This document shows, in pieces, positions 23,112 through 36,372 of a stretch of 64,000 nucleotides of DNA. This DNA is from Rhizopus sp. PT2906 (taxonomy: Eukaryota; Mucoromycota; Mucoromycetes; Mucorales; Rhizopodaceae). A program made the position numbers and the translations under genes. Location of the stretch: the NCBI GenBank assembly GCA_025529335.1, contig JAMYHX010000065.1, positions 1 through 64,000 on the forward strand, given 5' to 3'. Numbering within the stretch: position 1 is the first letter of the stretch; each line of letters starts with the position of its first letter. The notes under the pieces are model-generated. The model saw only the letters and a program-made list of their open reading frames with translations. It was not told the DNA's origin and did not search any database.

Positions 23112-25904
23112 TTAAACAAACACTCCGCCACATACACATCTTCGTCCTAGACTTTGGTACCATGAAGCAGAAGAAGAAGGATCCAAGAGATCGGACTCAG
23201 TATGAACAGGTAATATATGTTGATGACATCTATAATGATAATAAGCAAAAGCAAAAGAAATACAAGCTATCCTTACCGAATACATAAATGTGTCTTTACA
23301 TGGTCTCCAAGGGATCTTTTTCGAATAGGATCGTATTTAGCAAGTATCTCTTTTTCAATATAAATACATGGTTTGACACATTTATCTTTATATTTTAAAG
23401 ACACTTGTTGAAGTTTAGGTATTGAGTAGCCCTGTAAAGTAGATGTCAAGAGTAGAGACCATCTATTACTGACTATAGTATATGGTTTATATACGCACTG
23501 TTGAGCTATACATCTATGCATACCTTTTGTATTTGCTTCTAGATGATTCAAATCATTTAATAAATCAACGACTTGATTGATTGCAACCGGTGGCTCCTTT
23601 TGTAGATTATCAGTGTACTGCTGTAGTAATGCCTGTGATTCGGGCAGATGGTCTAGTTGGTAAGTAGCGCTACTTGCAAACGTTATAAAGTGTGGAATGA
23701 ATGTCAATATCTTTTTCAGATAATCTCTAGATTCTTTATGCAAGAATAATACGGCATGGACTGGCTTTTGATACATCATTTCTTCTAATATAAAGAGATA
23801 AGAAACAATCTATATATATCATTCAATAAAACTTGCCTGATATCGGATGCTTTTCTGAGTGAAGTAGAATATTCCATTCATGTAGAATCCATTTGAGAAA
23901 ATCAAATATCCATGTTGTTAATATCACAAGCGACCAAAGACTATTAGGATCAAATTCCAAATGAACACTTGTTTCTTTGCTCAATGCCTTTTCTATATCC
24001 TCATAGTTTGACGTACAACTGGCAATGAAACTATCGAGTATGATTGGTAACTGAACTGCTCTGGACAGGTTGGTACTCTGAACATGTTTTGTTGGAAATT
24101 CGTTAAACGTGGCCAGAGCTAATCCGTAACCCTTTTGTAATGCACCCAAGCTCCACTCTTCATCGCCCTCATGGTGTTGTTCATACATCCTCAAGACATC
24201 TTGCATGATTTCTAAAGATATGTCTGTTTTTGATACTTTGCTTATTCTTACTACTTCTGATATTAAATCTGTACTGTCTGTGTTGTTCAATAAACATTGA
24301 ACCAATTTAAGACGTAGATGTTTTACTATATATATATATATATATATACTAAAATAAGCATCCCCTTTTGTTGATATAGCTTTCATTTACCTTGCTGTTC
24401 GTTCAACGCGTCATTTGTTATTCTTGCTACACCCATTTTACCTGATGCATACATATATACTATATGCGTCTCATTGACCGAAAAGACAATATCACTGATA
24501 GTGTCTTTTTTGGGTTGAACAACACACCAGAACCGAGAATCAAAGGAAGGCGTCTCATTGCTTTTTAATAATCCATGATTTGATATTTCTAAATGTATAC
24601 TCCCATCTGATAACCCCACTACTAGATTTCCATCCTGTGTACACTTTAAGCATGTAATAAACTTGTCATCTATCGGCGTCTCTGATGTCAAAGAGAGTGT
24701 CTACAGCAAATAAATGAGGAAATGTTTTGTATATTAAAAAAGCAAACTTACGGCATGTTTAGCAGAGATGGTGCCAATGCTCAAGTTCAGAGACTGATCC
24801 ACTGTACTCAACTCCCAGTGCTGAATATATGATTTAAATGTTTGATCTGACTTTTCTATTGTAGTGTATTTAGTAATACACCTTTCCAGTGTGTTATCAA
24901 CCCTACCTCCTAAGCCTAGATAGAGCTCTAGGTTGACTCCTGTCTTAAAGGCCATTTGAGTGACATGAGCCTTTTCCAAAAGACAAACATTCGCTATTCG
25001 CTTTCGTCTGATCGCTCCTTTCTTGTCTACGGTTGGAAACTTGATGTCGAGCGAATACAGTTGGATTTCCTTTGTTTGACAAGACACAGAGTGTGTTGCA
25101 AGATAGATGGTGTTATCGATGGACGTTATGGCCGCATGAGATATACGTTGCCAGTCGTCAATGCCAGAAAGGGACATGCTGTAACAACTCGCGTCGGATC
25201 GTCTGATATCGCGTCTTCCTGTACTTGGGATATGTGCACTAAAACTTGAAAAGATGGCACCATTGCGTTGATAATGAACCGTGATCTCTCCATGTACTGT
25301 TATTGTGATAAATCCAAGGTGACCAAACGGATTCTTTAAGCAATTCATCGATTCGCGTACGAGTTTGTCTTGGTCAGAAACGTACTACTTTTTTTTATGA
25401 ATAAGAATGTTTTCTAAAGTACGTTATTGTTCTACCTCACGTTCAGCATCTAACCAGTGAAATGCCGCTAAGGGTTGTTTCAAGTGAGTGTTGTAGAGTA
25501 ACTTGTCAACTGGTCCCTGTTGTTTTGAAATGAGATTGCTTGTGGTAGATTTACACAAAATATATTTTTACTTGAATTTGCCATAAAGCCAATTGTCCCG
25601 TCTCATCAATAGACGCAAACGTGTTTCCCTTTTTATTCCACTGCAAGTGAGTAATTGCACATTGTTTGTGAAAGTTTTCTATTAATTCAATGCGTCTCTT
25701 TTGAATCAATGCATAATTGTACAAGTTGCCTGTGATCCAATTGACTTGACTTGGTATTGGCTCACTTGGCACTGATACGAGAATATTTTGTTTAGATATG
25801 GATAATGCTTGTGGTGCTTGCTTAAAGGTGAGTGATGAAAAAATAAAGGCATCAGAGTACTTGGCTGTCTTGTCTGTCTTTTGTCTCTTCACCAGTTGAA
25901 CCAT
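23112..25904 (-). CDS. MED16: Mediator tail subunit 16 (Med16/Sin4)
   Basis: Tail-module subunit of Mediator linking activators to RNA polymerase II. The N-terminal half is a WD40-like propeller (CAITHLQWNKKGNTFASIDE, GQLALWQ, NPFGHLGFITITVHGEITVH), followed by a helical C-terminal half (LISEVVRISKVSKTDISLEI, SLGALQKGYGLALATFNEFP). The frame appears to stop at 23273, but a 47-bp intron (23230-23276, GTAAGG...TTATAG) joins LCIR to CHQHILPVHTESDLLDP and a final RRCVCGGVFV. The two Cys pairs (CIRC and CVCGG) match the C-terminal zinc-ribbon-like end of Med16 in other eukaryotes, so I extend the gene to 23112. About seven introns, one with an ATATAT tract. It lies 166 bp upstream of SPT16 on the same strand. 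Confidence 0.9.
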
Positions 25905-26074
25905 ATCTAAAAAAAAAAAAAAATAAAGAAAAAAGAGAGAATCTATTTTTAAATCTCTTGTGAAACGGTCCCCCCGTCTTTTAGGAAAAAAAAAAAAAAA
26001 AGAAGGAAATCAAAAGAAGCCCTTTTTTCTTCCATTATATATTCTTTTTTTTTTTTTACTATTGTTTATTATTA

Positions 26075-28702
26075 ATGACTACTAACGCATTACATATGCA
26101 AATATCTCCTGGTTCAAACTTTGCAGATGCCTTTTGGGTATAAATATATGTATGCTGTTTATTTAACATGAACTAACATACTATATAGGACGACAATTTT
26201 AAAGGTGTTGATATTATATTCCATCGTCTAAAAAGGTCAAAGGAGACTTGTGAAGAAATAAAACGATTATATGAGTCAAGGTTTACAATACAACCAAACA
26301 AAAAAGGAGCTTTTTTTATTTACATTGAGTCTTTAGAGCTCAAATTGAACAAGAATATGGTGAAAGACTTTTAAAGCTAGCAGCAACATCTAGAGTTGGA
26401 GAACATGAAGAAGGTAGCTTTGCAGAGACGCTATCTCGTATTCCTTCTACATTGGAAACAACAGGTCGAGCTCATATTGACTTGGCTCAGCAATTGAGAG
26501 ATCATCTTGAAATACCGCTGGACGGGTTTCTTAAGGAACAACGAGAGATTCGCAAATCGGTAGGATGGATCACATAAAAAAGACTTCACAATTAATCCCT
26601 TGTATCTCTTATAGCAACACACACAAATTGAAAATTTAAGACAATTGAAAAACTTACATGAAGCCGAGGTTGCACGAGTAAGTGGATCAAGTTTACATGA
26701 TATCCGCAGTACTTAGTGTATATAATAGGCAAGGGAATACTATTCTAATGAAAGCATAAAGTTGATGTCACTCGAAAAGCATTTTACAGTCGAAGTAAGT
26801 ACTTGAATTCATCTTGATCTGTCTCTTGTCTCACCTCTCTCCTTTCCTTAGATGGAAAAAGAGATTGAGGAGCAGCGAAAATTGGTGACTATTGCTGGTA
26901 AAATAATATTAATAAAAAAAGGAAAGAGAATACGTGTTATAACTGCTAAAACAGAACAGGTGTATAGAAGAGCAGTTGATAACCTGAATGCTGTGAACGA
27001 AAGATGGATTTGTGATTGGAAGCATAGTGCTGATATACATCAAGAGATGGAAGTCAAAAGAATTACTTATTTAAGAAGCACCCTTTGGACGTAAATAATA
27101 CATCAAAGCCACGCATACATTGAATAACAAGTTTATAAATAGATTTGCCAACATGTTGACAAGCACATTCAATATTGATGAAGAAGTAAGCAATTTGTGA
27201 ATACTAAAAGGAAATATTTATTTATATATATATATATAAAACAGTGTTGTGATAGAATACGTGCTGCTTTAGAAATCACCGATGTTCAAAAGGACATCAC
27301 TGATTTTGTTCAATGCCACAGAACTGGATCAAAACTTCCATGTGAGTAACTAAAAATAGACTTTTTGTCACATTCTTAACCAATGTTGTTGTAGCCCCTA
27401 TTCCTTATGAATCATTTTATAAACCTGTCAAGCGAGAACCCTATTCACAACAACCATCCAAGGAATCACTCACTCACAGCGTTACTGTATTAACAAACCC
27501 TGACGAGGAATTAAAATCAGTGGATCATCAACTTCAGCAATTAGAACAACTACAGACGCCAAGACTTGAACCTGCAAATGACCCGCCATTAACAGGTGCC
27601 ACTGTGTCGACACATAGCCATGTCAGTAGCGCGATGAAAGAAGTAGAGCAGATGCTGAATCAGACTCATGATAGCTCAAACACCGATAACTATAACTTGG
27701 CCGTACATGAATCAGCCGATGGATTTTCAGCTGATATCTGTAATGCATTGGAAATAAAAGAAACTCAGGACGCTACATCAAAAAAGGACACCGTATCACC
27801 TTCACCAAGCCAAAGATCAAAAGAAAGCGGTATAAAATACAAACCCATGCCAAACCCAAACTTCACCAGTACACAATCGGAACATGTCGAGACTGACGAA
27901 AGACCAGAGAGCGAGACACAACCTGAAGGCAACAAACCGGAAATTCAGCCTGAACCCAAAAAGGAAGATGACGACGATGATGATAAGGAAATAGAAGAAT
28001 ACCAGAGTCGAATGCCTAGACCTCCACCCAAAGACGAAAAGTGGGTTATTTCTTCCATTCGCAGACCACAACAGGTACCCATCAAGACACCCAATCATGA
28101 AGAAGTTCCCAGATCCAATACAGAAAGTCTTTCCCATCATGTATCACCAGCAGAAGACAATAAAGGACATCAACCCAAGGTTCACAAACCTGTCGTCCCT
28201 CTTACCATCGAAATCCCAAACCCTGTTAATCCTACCAAACTTCCTCAATTGGCCGCACATCAAGTCATTGAGGACGCCAGACGCCACTCTCAAATGTCTC
28301 CTGCCACCATCGAGATGAATCGCCAACAGAATAGAGATGACAACGGAGGTATCCGTCCTGCACCATGGCAGGATAGCGGTATCATGCATCCAGACGACAA
28401 GAAAGGTTATATGGCCAGGATGAACGGACAGTACCCACCTCCTAACGGATACCACACCTATCATTCACCTGAGCATATCAACAGTCATCCTCGTGGTTCT
28501 TCTCTTGCCATGCTTCCCAACCATCAAGATTTCCTCCCTCCTCAGCATGCGGCTTACCCAGAGGAAGAGGCCAATAAGAAGCGTTCATCCAAAAACAAGG
28601 CGGAAGCCACTGGCAAATCAGGAAAGGAGTCAAAGGGAGCTGGAAGATTTTCGCTCTTCTTTACGGGCAATAAAAAGGATAAGAAAAAGGAAAAGGAAAA
28701 TC

Positions 28703-28748
<46 letters not shown>

Positions 28749-29153
28749 GATTCAACAACAGATTCAACCTTATATGCTAGATCATCAACAACGACCACAA
28801 AGTCATTATCAAACGTTAACAAAGGAACCTGTGGAAAAGGACGTGCTTTATAATAATCCTCCTGTTTCTGTGCCTATGCCTCCTACAGCCATCAATGGTT
28901 CTCATAAATTTATCTGCTATGTGAAGGCACAGTGGCCATTTGAAGCAACGGTAAATACATTTGTATATTTGTAAAACTCATTCAACTTACAAAGTAATAG
29001 ATTGAAGGTGAAATGTCATTTAGTCAAAATGAAGTGTTGGGTATTCTTCATAAACAATCAGATGGTTGGTGGCAAGCAGAACGTTTAACAGGTGAAGCAG
29101 CCGGACAGAGAGGACTTGTGCCTGGAAATTACATGGTTGATGCTCCTCATTAA
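26075..29153 (+). CDS. F-BAR and SH3 domain protein (Cdc15/Imp2/Hof1-like)
   Basis: Membrane-curving scaffold of the cytokinetic ring and septum, or of endocytic sites, by family. Start MTTNALHMQISPGSNFADAF leads into the FCH segment: DDNFKGVDIIFHRLKRSKET, then EEIKRLYESRAQIEQEYGER. F-BAR helices follow (LEIPLDGFLKEQREIRKS, TAKTEQVYRRAVDNLNAVNE, MEVKRITYLRSTLWT, CDRIRAALEITDVQKDI) over several short exons with introns of about 50-70 bp. A long disordered, Pro/Ser-rich middle contains an acidic DDDDDDKE patch and a Gln run encoded by CAA repeats near 28703-28748. The C-terminal SH3 domain reads ICYVKAQWPFEATIEGEMSF, WWQAERL and GLVPGNYMV. The 170 bp before it is shared with the divergent Med16 gene. 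Confidence 0.93.
28703..28748 (+). repeat. CAA trinucleotide repeat (poly-Gln)
   Basis: About 15 consecutive CAA codons inside the disordered region of the F-BAR protein, just after a Lys/Glu-rich segment. Pure codon use suggests recent slippage, and length probably varies between strains. Confidence 0.9.
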
Positions 29154-29286
29154 AAAAAAAAGACATCTTGTATTATATATACCATACTCTTTCTTATACG
29201 GTGTTATTATAAAATATTATACATTAGATCTTTTTTTTTTTTATTAAGAGAAAGAGGAAAAAAAAAAGGTGGTTTTACAGAATTCC

Positions 29287-32200
29287 CTATAATACATTGT
29301 TCAGTATCTCCCTGAATTGTGTGTATTTTATGTATGCACTTGCCTGTGAATAGTATTGAAAGGTATCATATAGTCGGGTAAACACGTTACAGCAACTGCT
29401 CATGATCAGCTTGTCAACAAGCTCCTCTGCTTGAGGTTCTGTCAATTGTAATTGAAATCTATCTCTTAGCTGTGCCACCGTAAGATCTCCATTTTGGAAA
29501 CAAGGTAGTTTAGAATCTTTGCACATCATTTCTGTAAGCAGCAGAATGTTTTCACTGTGCTTACGAACCGCCAAAAACGCTGCCTTCATCAGCGCTTTGT
29601 ATTCAGCGAATTTCTCACCATGGATTCCACCCAAGATATCGATATATTCCTGTGGTAATTTGAATGGCGCCATTTCAAATCCAACAGAGCCAGGAGAGTT
29701 GGATAACATAAATCCGAAATCAATATCTATAAAGGGCGTCAATGCGTTTTTAACTATACAGAATGTCCCCACTTACGTATCAAATGACCAGCGTCATCAA
29801 TTAATAAATTACCGTTATGTCTATCCTTGATCTGTAGTAGGTAACAAGCAATTGAGTATCCTGCTAAGCTTCTCATAAACGCGTCCTGCGCTTTTATGAA
29901 CTCATCTGAATCGGGTGGTCCCCATGACTATATATATAAAAATCAGTCAATAGGCCTTTATAATATTAGCTCTAGAGTACCCTCTCAAAGTAATCATATA
30001 GCGTAAACACCGCACCCTTTTCGTTCCATCCTCTTGTATATGCTTCCTTCTTGATAGAATGAATAGATACGGTATTGCGTAAAGTTTCAATCAAGCCAGA
30101 GTTATCCGAAGTGACCAAGATTCTAAAGCTAAAAAAAAAGATGAGGTTGTCTATTCATGTACACAGCCTTTTTCCTTACTATTTCACCCAAACATTGACA
30201 CCGGTATCTTCCCAAATGCGTTGCATCTCACGTATCAGTTGGATAGCAAATTGTTCCTGTCGAAGATCCGTTCCGTTTTTCACAATGACTGATATAAGTC
30301 TCCAATTCGGTAAATGACCATAAGGTGAAGACGCACGTAGACGTTCCTTTTTAGCTTCCCAATTTTCAGACAACACAGCAGCTTATTAAAAGTGAGTTAT
30401 ACATGTAGATGACAACCGACACACTTACCACTTGGATCCTCCTTATTGACAACCCAGGCAACACGCTGCTCATCTTCCAGCATGTCTCCGCCTGCACCTT
30501 CTCCTCCTCCACCACCAATACCACTGCCGACACCCTCTGTCTTCATCTTCTTCATCCTTTGCTCTTCCAAAGCTACCATTTCTTGTATAATCTTTTGTCT
30601 GATCTGTTCCGTTCCCTGTCTGAACCTTGGTTTACTGTATCCTATATGACTGATCGCGCCTTGTTGCAACTGTGCCAACATCACAGCGGCCGTACGCATA
30701 CGTTCTGCATAATCATCTGCGGACCTTGAGTTACGTCGACTGGTCGAAGGGCTCACGGGAGCTCTTTTCTCGACCTGCTGGAACGGATGGTACTCGCCAA
30801 TGTCTGCAGACACGACCTGTTCTTTCACTTTGACCGGTAAGGATGCACGTTTTCGATGGGCTGACTTTTTTAATGATTGCCGTTTACGATAGACCACAGA
30901 AGAATAACTGTCATCTTCAAAACTCAATTCGTCATCCAATACTTCTATCATGAGCAGATAAGGAGCCTAAAAAAAATAAGTACATGACAAAAAAAAAGGC
31001 AAGATCCCATACCCTTTCTGCCGAGTTCAGCACGACGGCATCGGACGGACTGATGCGCACGATACGATGATGATAGGGTTTTTCCGTAGTAGCAGGACAC
31101 CAAAGAGGCAGACAGATTTCAGCGGGTAAGTTATGGTTCAACAAGGTCAGTTCGGCCTGTAGAGCACTCATCCGTGCCTCCTTGGGTACAATGACTAGAC
31201 GTGTGGCAATATCCACCAGGGCCAATAAGAACTGCATTTCTGATCTAAAGTAGTTTGAGCGTAGTAGGATTTTTCGGTTTTCGATGCTCAGTTTGGATAA
31301 TGTCTTTTGTTCGGATACTTCTTCATCGCTACTGCTACTACTTGTTTCATGATGACTGTGATCAGAATCATAAGACTCGATAGATGTAGACAGTTTGCTG
31401 CTTTTGACGTATTTGCGGGATATATCTTCAGATGATGAACAATCCGAGAGAACAGGCGATCGAGGGGCTGTGTTGGTCGGGACCGAGGATTGTCCAAGGG
31501 CGGTTAGTTTTGGATCAAACACGGATAGGCTCTCGAAGCTTTTACTACTGCTGTTACTTTTGTCTTCCTGATTGATCTTTCGATTTAACTTTTGTTGAGC
31601 TGTTTTGATGTATCTTGCTACTGAAAATGCCTTCCCACGATGAAGATCTTCAAGCGAAGGAGAGCTTGTGAATGGGTTGAAATGGACATGTTTCTTTTTA
31701 GAGACAGATAGGTCCGGATGAGATGCTGACAGATAAGGTTGGTGGTAGGAAGGCGCGATATCGGAAGCAATTGATCGTTTAGCATGATCTGGTTCACTCT
31801 CTGGTCTGATACTGTTGTCTGTTGTATTCCTTCTCGTGAGTGTCGTCGGTGGATTGGATGTGATGCTTAGTGTTCGGTTCCTTCGACCTTGGGCAATCGC
31901 AATCTGTCCTGCAGGTCGTGTCATCAAAGGTTGTCCGATACCTGCCAGCATGGCGCCGATACCTACGATGGCAGGTAACACATTTTCTTTGACTTTTTGG
32001 TTAGGTAAAGGCGGGGCTCTGAATGTGCCATCGTTGTGTTCGTCTGAAAAGACAATGGCTTGACATTTATTCAAGACCCGTTTGCACAACTCGAATGAGC
32101 CTCCGGATGGATTGGCAGACAGATCAGAAAGGTATGCTTGTAAATACCAAAGTGACTAAATAATGATGATCAGAGCTAAAGTTGATAAAGAAACAATAGT

Positions 32201-32508
32201 TACCATAATCGCCATATGCGTTGATTTCTCACACATGTCTATTATAAAACACTCGAGTGCTACTGATTCTGATGGTTTGGTGATCAAAAGGTGTCTGCAA
32301 GGTGTAAGCAAAAGCTCCTAAACGATGAATACACTTACATCAATTGGGGTAAAAAGAACTCGATTTCAGATATGGGGAACTTTTTTAGCTCGGCACAGAG
32401 GTAGTGTTGAATACCAACATTATCAGAATATCGAAATAAATAGGATACGGCTATCCATGAGTTAAAAAACTCGGAAGTAAATAATCGTAACAAGAGTGCA
32501 TTAGACAT
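29287..32508 (-). CDS. PIK1: phosphatidylinositol 4-kinase, Pik1/PI4K-beta type
   Basis: Makes PI4P at the Golgi, required for secretion in yeast. Start MSNALLLRLFTSEFFNSWIA begins the LKU/helical domain (FRYSDNVGIQHYLCAELKKF, SLWYLQAYLSDLSANP). A long Ser-rich linker follows, then the conserved Pik1-type homology region around ALVDIATRLVIVPKEARMSA with GHLP-type and ILRI/VVLNSAERVP-like segments. The catalytic part has NWRLISVIVKNGTDLRQEQF (ATP-binding lysine region and RQEQ motif), LLQIKDRHNGNLLI (catalytic loop DRHN) and HIDFGFMLSNSPGSVGFEMA (DFG activation loop), all intact. The end REILNNVL is at the usual distance from the kinase core. Several introns. The stop faces the F-BAR stop (133 bp apart). 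Confidence 0.96.
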
Positions 32509-33443
32509 TTATATTCTATGTTTAAGCTTAGGTTATGGAACATGAAGAGATCTCTAAATATTACCAGTGTTTGTTTTTTCTTTATGGTCACTTGAAGCCT
32601 TCACTTGTAAATCAAGCTCTTATATTTTTGCTTGAATAAAGAAAAAAAAAAAAAAAAAAAAAAGCAGATGAGTAGATGTAAAGAAAGCAAATATTACAGA
32701 ACCTAAATTTGGACGATTAGAAAAATTGAACTTAAAACTTTGTGTACACACATACACCAAAAGATGCTTGTATCCCCCCAATTGCTTAAGTGATCACTTT
32801 AGCGGAGGAGAATTTTTCATTTGAACACTGAGAGAGCATATGAATTTTGGCCAGTCTCTTGTAAGTTGAGCAAGGTCTTCAAGTTACACATTGCTGCCAG
32901 ATCACAGTTCCATAATTTGACTTTTTGAGCTTTTTGTCTATAATATGGTTCAACTATCTTGTAACTTTTCTTCCCCCCTTTTTACAATCAAAAGACACAT
33001 TGATATGTTCATGCATACACAACATACCCGTTCTTTTTTTTTTTTTTTTCAACATTTGAATGCTTATTTTGATTGGCTCATAGGGTTCGAAGTAGGAGCA
33101 GATCAATCTCACATTTTTTATACTATGGACAAATACCAAGGACAGACTCAACCGATAGGTTTCAACAATTATATATCAACCTCATATTATAAACATTGAC
33201 CCTCAAACGTTCATCTTTTTAAATTCTGCATTTTATATCAAAAGCTGTACTACAGAAATATCAGTCTCTATAATAATTCAGTCATTGTGGACCAGTGAAT
33301 AACAATGGCTTACTCTATTCCTTATAAAAGATATCACTTGTACAAGACGATCGGTCTGTGACTGAATCAAGAACGATAGGGAAAAAAAAAAAGTTTAAAA
33401 CGCAGTTTGATAACCTTCTCTCTTTTTTTTTTCTCTTTTTGAC
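32509..33443. promoter_or_regulatory. divergent region between PIK1 and the Lsh-like gene
   Basis: About 930 bp separating two divergent start codons. A poly-A run (about 22) lies near 32641-32663, a poly-T run near 33036-33049, and a pyrimidine tract directly before the Lsh ATG. Presumed promoters for both genes. A frame at 32945-33199 has no support. Confidence 0.45.
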
Positions 33444-36313
33444 ATGTCAACTGACGAATCTGTAATGAATACTACCTCTGAGCCAAGCACAAGGGATGGA
33501 TCAGTAGAAGTAGACACTCCAGGCACTGTAAGTATAAGAGCCCTGTCTGAAAAACAAACCTAATGTGTTGATCTGTTCATTCAGTCTGTTACGACACCTT
33601 CCATGATTGGCGATCAAGAACTTGAGAATCTTCCAGAGATTAAGGAAGCCCTTGTTACCTCTGGTCTATCTGAATCTATAGTTGAAGAAGAAGTTGCTAT
33701 GGCCAAAAAATCAAAAAAGGAAGAGGATCAACGCATGAAAGAAGAAGTAAAAAAAAAAATACTTGGCTATATATTTTTTTTTATAAACATGCAAATAATA
33801 GGCTCAAAAACAATTTGATTCAGCTATCAAGGAGCAACGTATGAAGCGCCTTCATTTCTTATTAGAAAAGTCAGGTGCCTATGCAACCATTTTGGGTCGT
33901 AAATTGGAAAGGCAACAAGAAGAAGCTCGTGAAAGGGCTGCACAGATGGAGGCATCAGAAACTCCAGACGAACCAGAAGATCAACCAAAGCGTGGAAAAT
34001 CGCGTCGGACACGTGCTGCTCCTCCCTTGGGTCAAGCGGCAAAGAAGAGAAAAATTACAGACGCTGATTATCAGTTAACTGACTATATTGGAGATGAGGT
34101 ATGTGAACACATTATCTCCTTTTTTTTTAATTTATGCAAACTTGTTTATGACAGGACATTAAAAAATCCAAAGTAACAGATGGTGATGTGAATAAAGCCA
34201 TCAGAGAAGAAGAAAATAAAACAGATGAAAGCAAGATTAAACCAACCATCTCAGCACGTCAACCTGCCCTTGTTACCGGAGGCGTCCTTCGAGATTATCA
34301 ACTTGCAGGTGTAGAATGGCTGATTAGTTTATGGGAAAATGGATTAAATGGAATCCTTGCTGATGAAATGGGTCTAGGAAAGACCCTTCAGACGATCAGT
34401 TTTATTGCACACTTAAAGTCTATGAAAGTAGCCGGGCCCTATCTTATAGTGGCACCTCTCTCTACGTTAGCCAATTGGGTGAATGAATTCAAGCGTTTTA
34501 CACCAACGATCAACGTTTTGCTTTATCACGGAACCAAAGAAGAAAGACAGCATATGATTAATAGAAAGATGTCTAAAAAGAAAGAAACGGCCTTTGAGTT
34601 CCCAGTGATTGTTACGAGCTATGAAATTGTGATGAATGATCGTAAATATTTGCAACGATACAATTGGAAATACATTGTAGTTGACGAAGGCCATCGTATT
34701 AAAAACATGAATTGTAGATTGATTAGAGAATTAAAGTCCTATGCGAGTGCCAATCGTTTATTGTTGACAGGAACACCTTTGCAGAATAATTTGGCCGAAC
34801 TGTGGAGTTTGTTGAACTTTTTGTTACCTGATATCTTTGATGATTTAGATATGTTTCAATCATGGCAAGTAGAAAGAAAGAAAAATGTTTGATATGTATA
34901 CTCATACATTTCTTTAGGTTTGATTTTTCAGACATTAATAATAAGAGTGGACAGGATCGTATTATAAAAGAAGAAGAAGAAGACAAGATTGTGACTAGTT
35001 TGCATACGATATTGAAGCCATTTTTACTGAGAAGACTAAAGACAGATGGTAAGCAAGTCGTATGTCATATACTTGATCTAACTCTTTATTGCAGTTGAAC
35101 ACTCATTGCCAAAAAAGAAAGAGTACCTTTTATATGCACCCCTAACACAACCACAAAAGAACCTTTATGATGCCATCATTAAGCGTGATTTACGTGACTA
35201 CTTGCTCAAGAGAAAGATATCATTACCAGATAAAGAACAACAGGACCGTAGAGCAACCAAGACGATAGATTATAAAGAAAAATCAGATAGACAGTACTTT
35301 GCAGAACTAGAAAAAAAGAATGACGCACAATCGTCACAAGAAGAGAGTGAAGCCAAATTGAAGCGCGCTGAATTTGAAAGTGCTGTCAAACAGGTCAACA
35401 GTTTACACCTACAGAATTTAGTTATGCAACTACGAAAGGTGTGTAACCACCCCTTTTTATTCGACTGGCCGCTTGACCCCAAGACGAATGCCCCTGTGCT
35501 CAACAATGACCTTGCTGCTCAATCGGGTAAAGTACTGTTACTGGATCGTCTTTTGACTGCCTTGTTTGAAAGAGGGCACAAGGTCTTGGTCTTTTCTCAA
35601 ATGACCAAAATGCTGGATATCTTGGAAGATTGGGCCACAGACATCAAAGGTTGGAAGATTTGTAGGTTGGATGGTAGTGTGCCCCAAGAGAGCAGACGTC
35701 AGCAGATTGAAGAGTTTAGCGACCCCAAGAGTGATACGATGCTCTTTTTGCTTTCCACTCGTGCTGGTGGCCTTGGTATTAACCTTACAGCAGCTGATAC
35801 GGTTGTGATATTTGATAGTGATTGGGTAAGCTGTAGATATCAAGATGAAAAACAGTGTCGCTAATGATTACATACCAGAACCCTCAAATAGATCTTCAAG
35901 CACAAGACAGAGTTCATCGTATCGGACAGACGAAACCTGTGTTGATCTATAGATTGGTGGCAGCCAAGACAGTAGAAGCCAAGATATTGGAAAAGGCAAC
36001 AGCCAAACGTCGATTAGAAAAATTAGTGATTAGTAAAGGTAAATTCAAGTCGCCTGTATCAGCCGATGGCAACAAGAAACAAGAAAGTTCTGTGCGTGAA
36101 TTAGCAGAGATATTAGCTTCTGAAGATGGAGAACAAGTTCAGATTGTTGCTGAAGGAGATAAAGTGATTTCTGATGCAGACCTTGAGAAGCTCTTGGATA
36201 GAAGTCCATCTGTATTCGAAACCAAGAATACAAGTGAGACGAACCAGTTTAGAGAAATGGATTCATCCGAATTACAAGATACTAAAAATGAAATTCTTGC
36301 TACACGTTCATAA
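33444..36313 (+). CDS. SNF2-family chromatin remodeller, Lsh/HELLS/DDM1 (Irc5) type
   Basis: ATP-dependent nucleosome remodeller. Start MSTDESVMNTTSEPSTRDGS, then a coiled basic N-terminus. The helicase core begins LRDYQLAGVEWLISLWENGL. Motif I is DEMGLGKTLQT, motif Ia IVAPLSTLANW, motif II VVDEGHRIKN (DEGH, as in Lsh/Irc5), motif III LLLTGTPLQNN. The bridge FLLRRLKTDVEHSLPKKKEY and LLYAPLTQPQKNLYDAI is characteristic of the Lsh/DDM1 branch. In the second lobe, VLVFSQMTKMLDILEDW, RLDGS, LLSTRAGGLGINLTAADTVV and QAQDRVHRIGQTKPV are all present. In plants and animals this branch supports DNA methylation and repeat silencing; in fungi its role is less clear. About six short introns. It ends only 59 bp before the BAX-inhibitor gene on the same strand. 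Confidence 0.93.
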
Positions 36314-36372
36314 AATTAATAAATAGAATTCTTTCTTTTTCTTTTTTTTTCTTTATTATCATTATTTTCAAA

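Noticed and set aside
23161..23286. Plus-strand 42-codon frame starting MKQKKKDPRDRTQ
   Set aside because: Lies antisense to the last Med16 exon, whose zinc-ribbon reading frame is better supported.
32945..33199. 84-codon plus frame between PIK1 and the Lsh-like gene
   Set aside because: Contains a poly-Phe run from a T tract and sits in the divergent promoter region.
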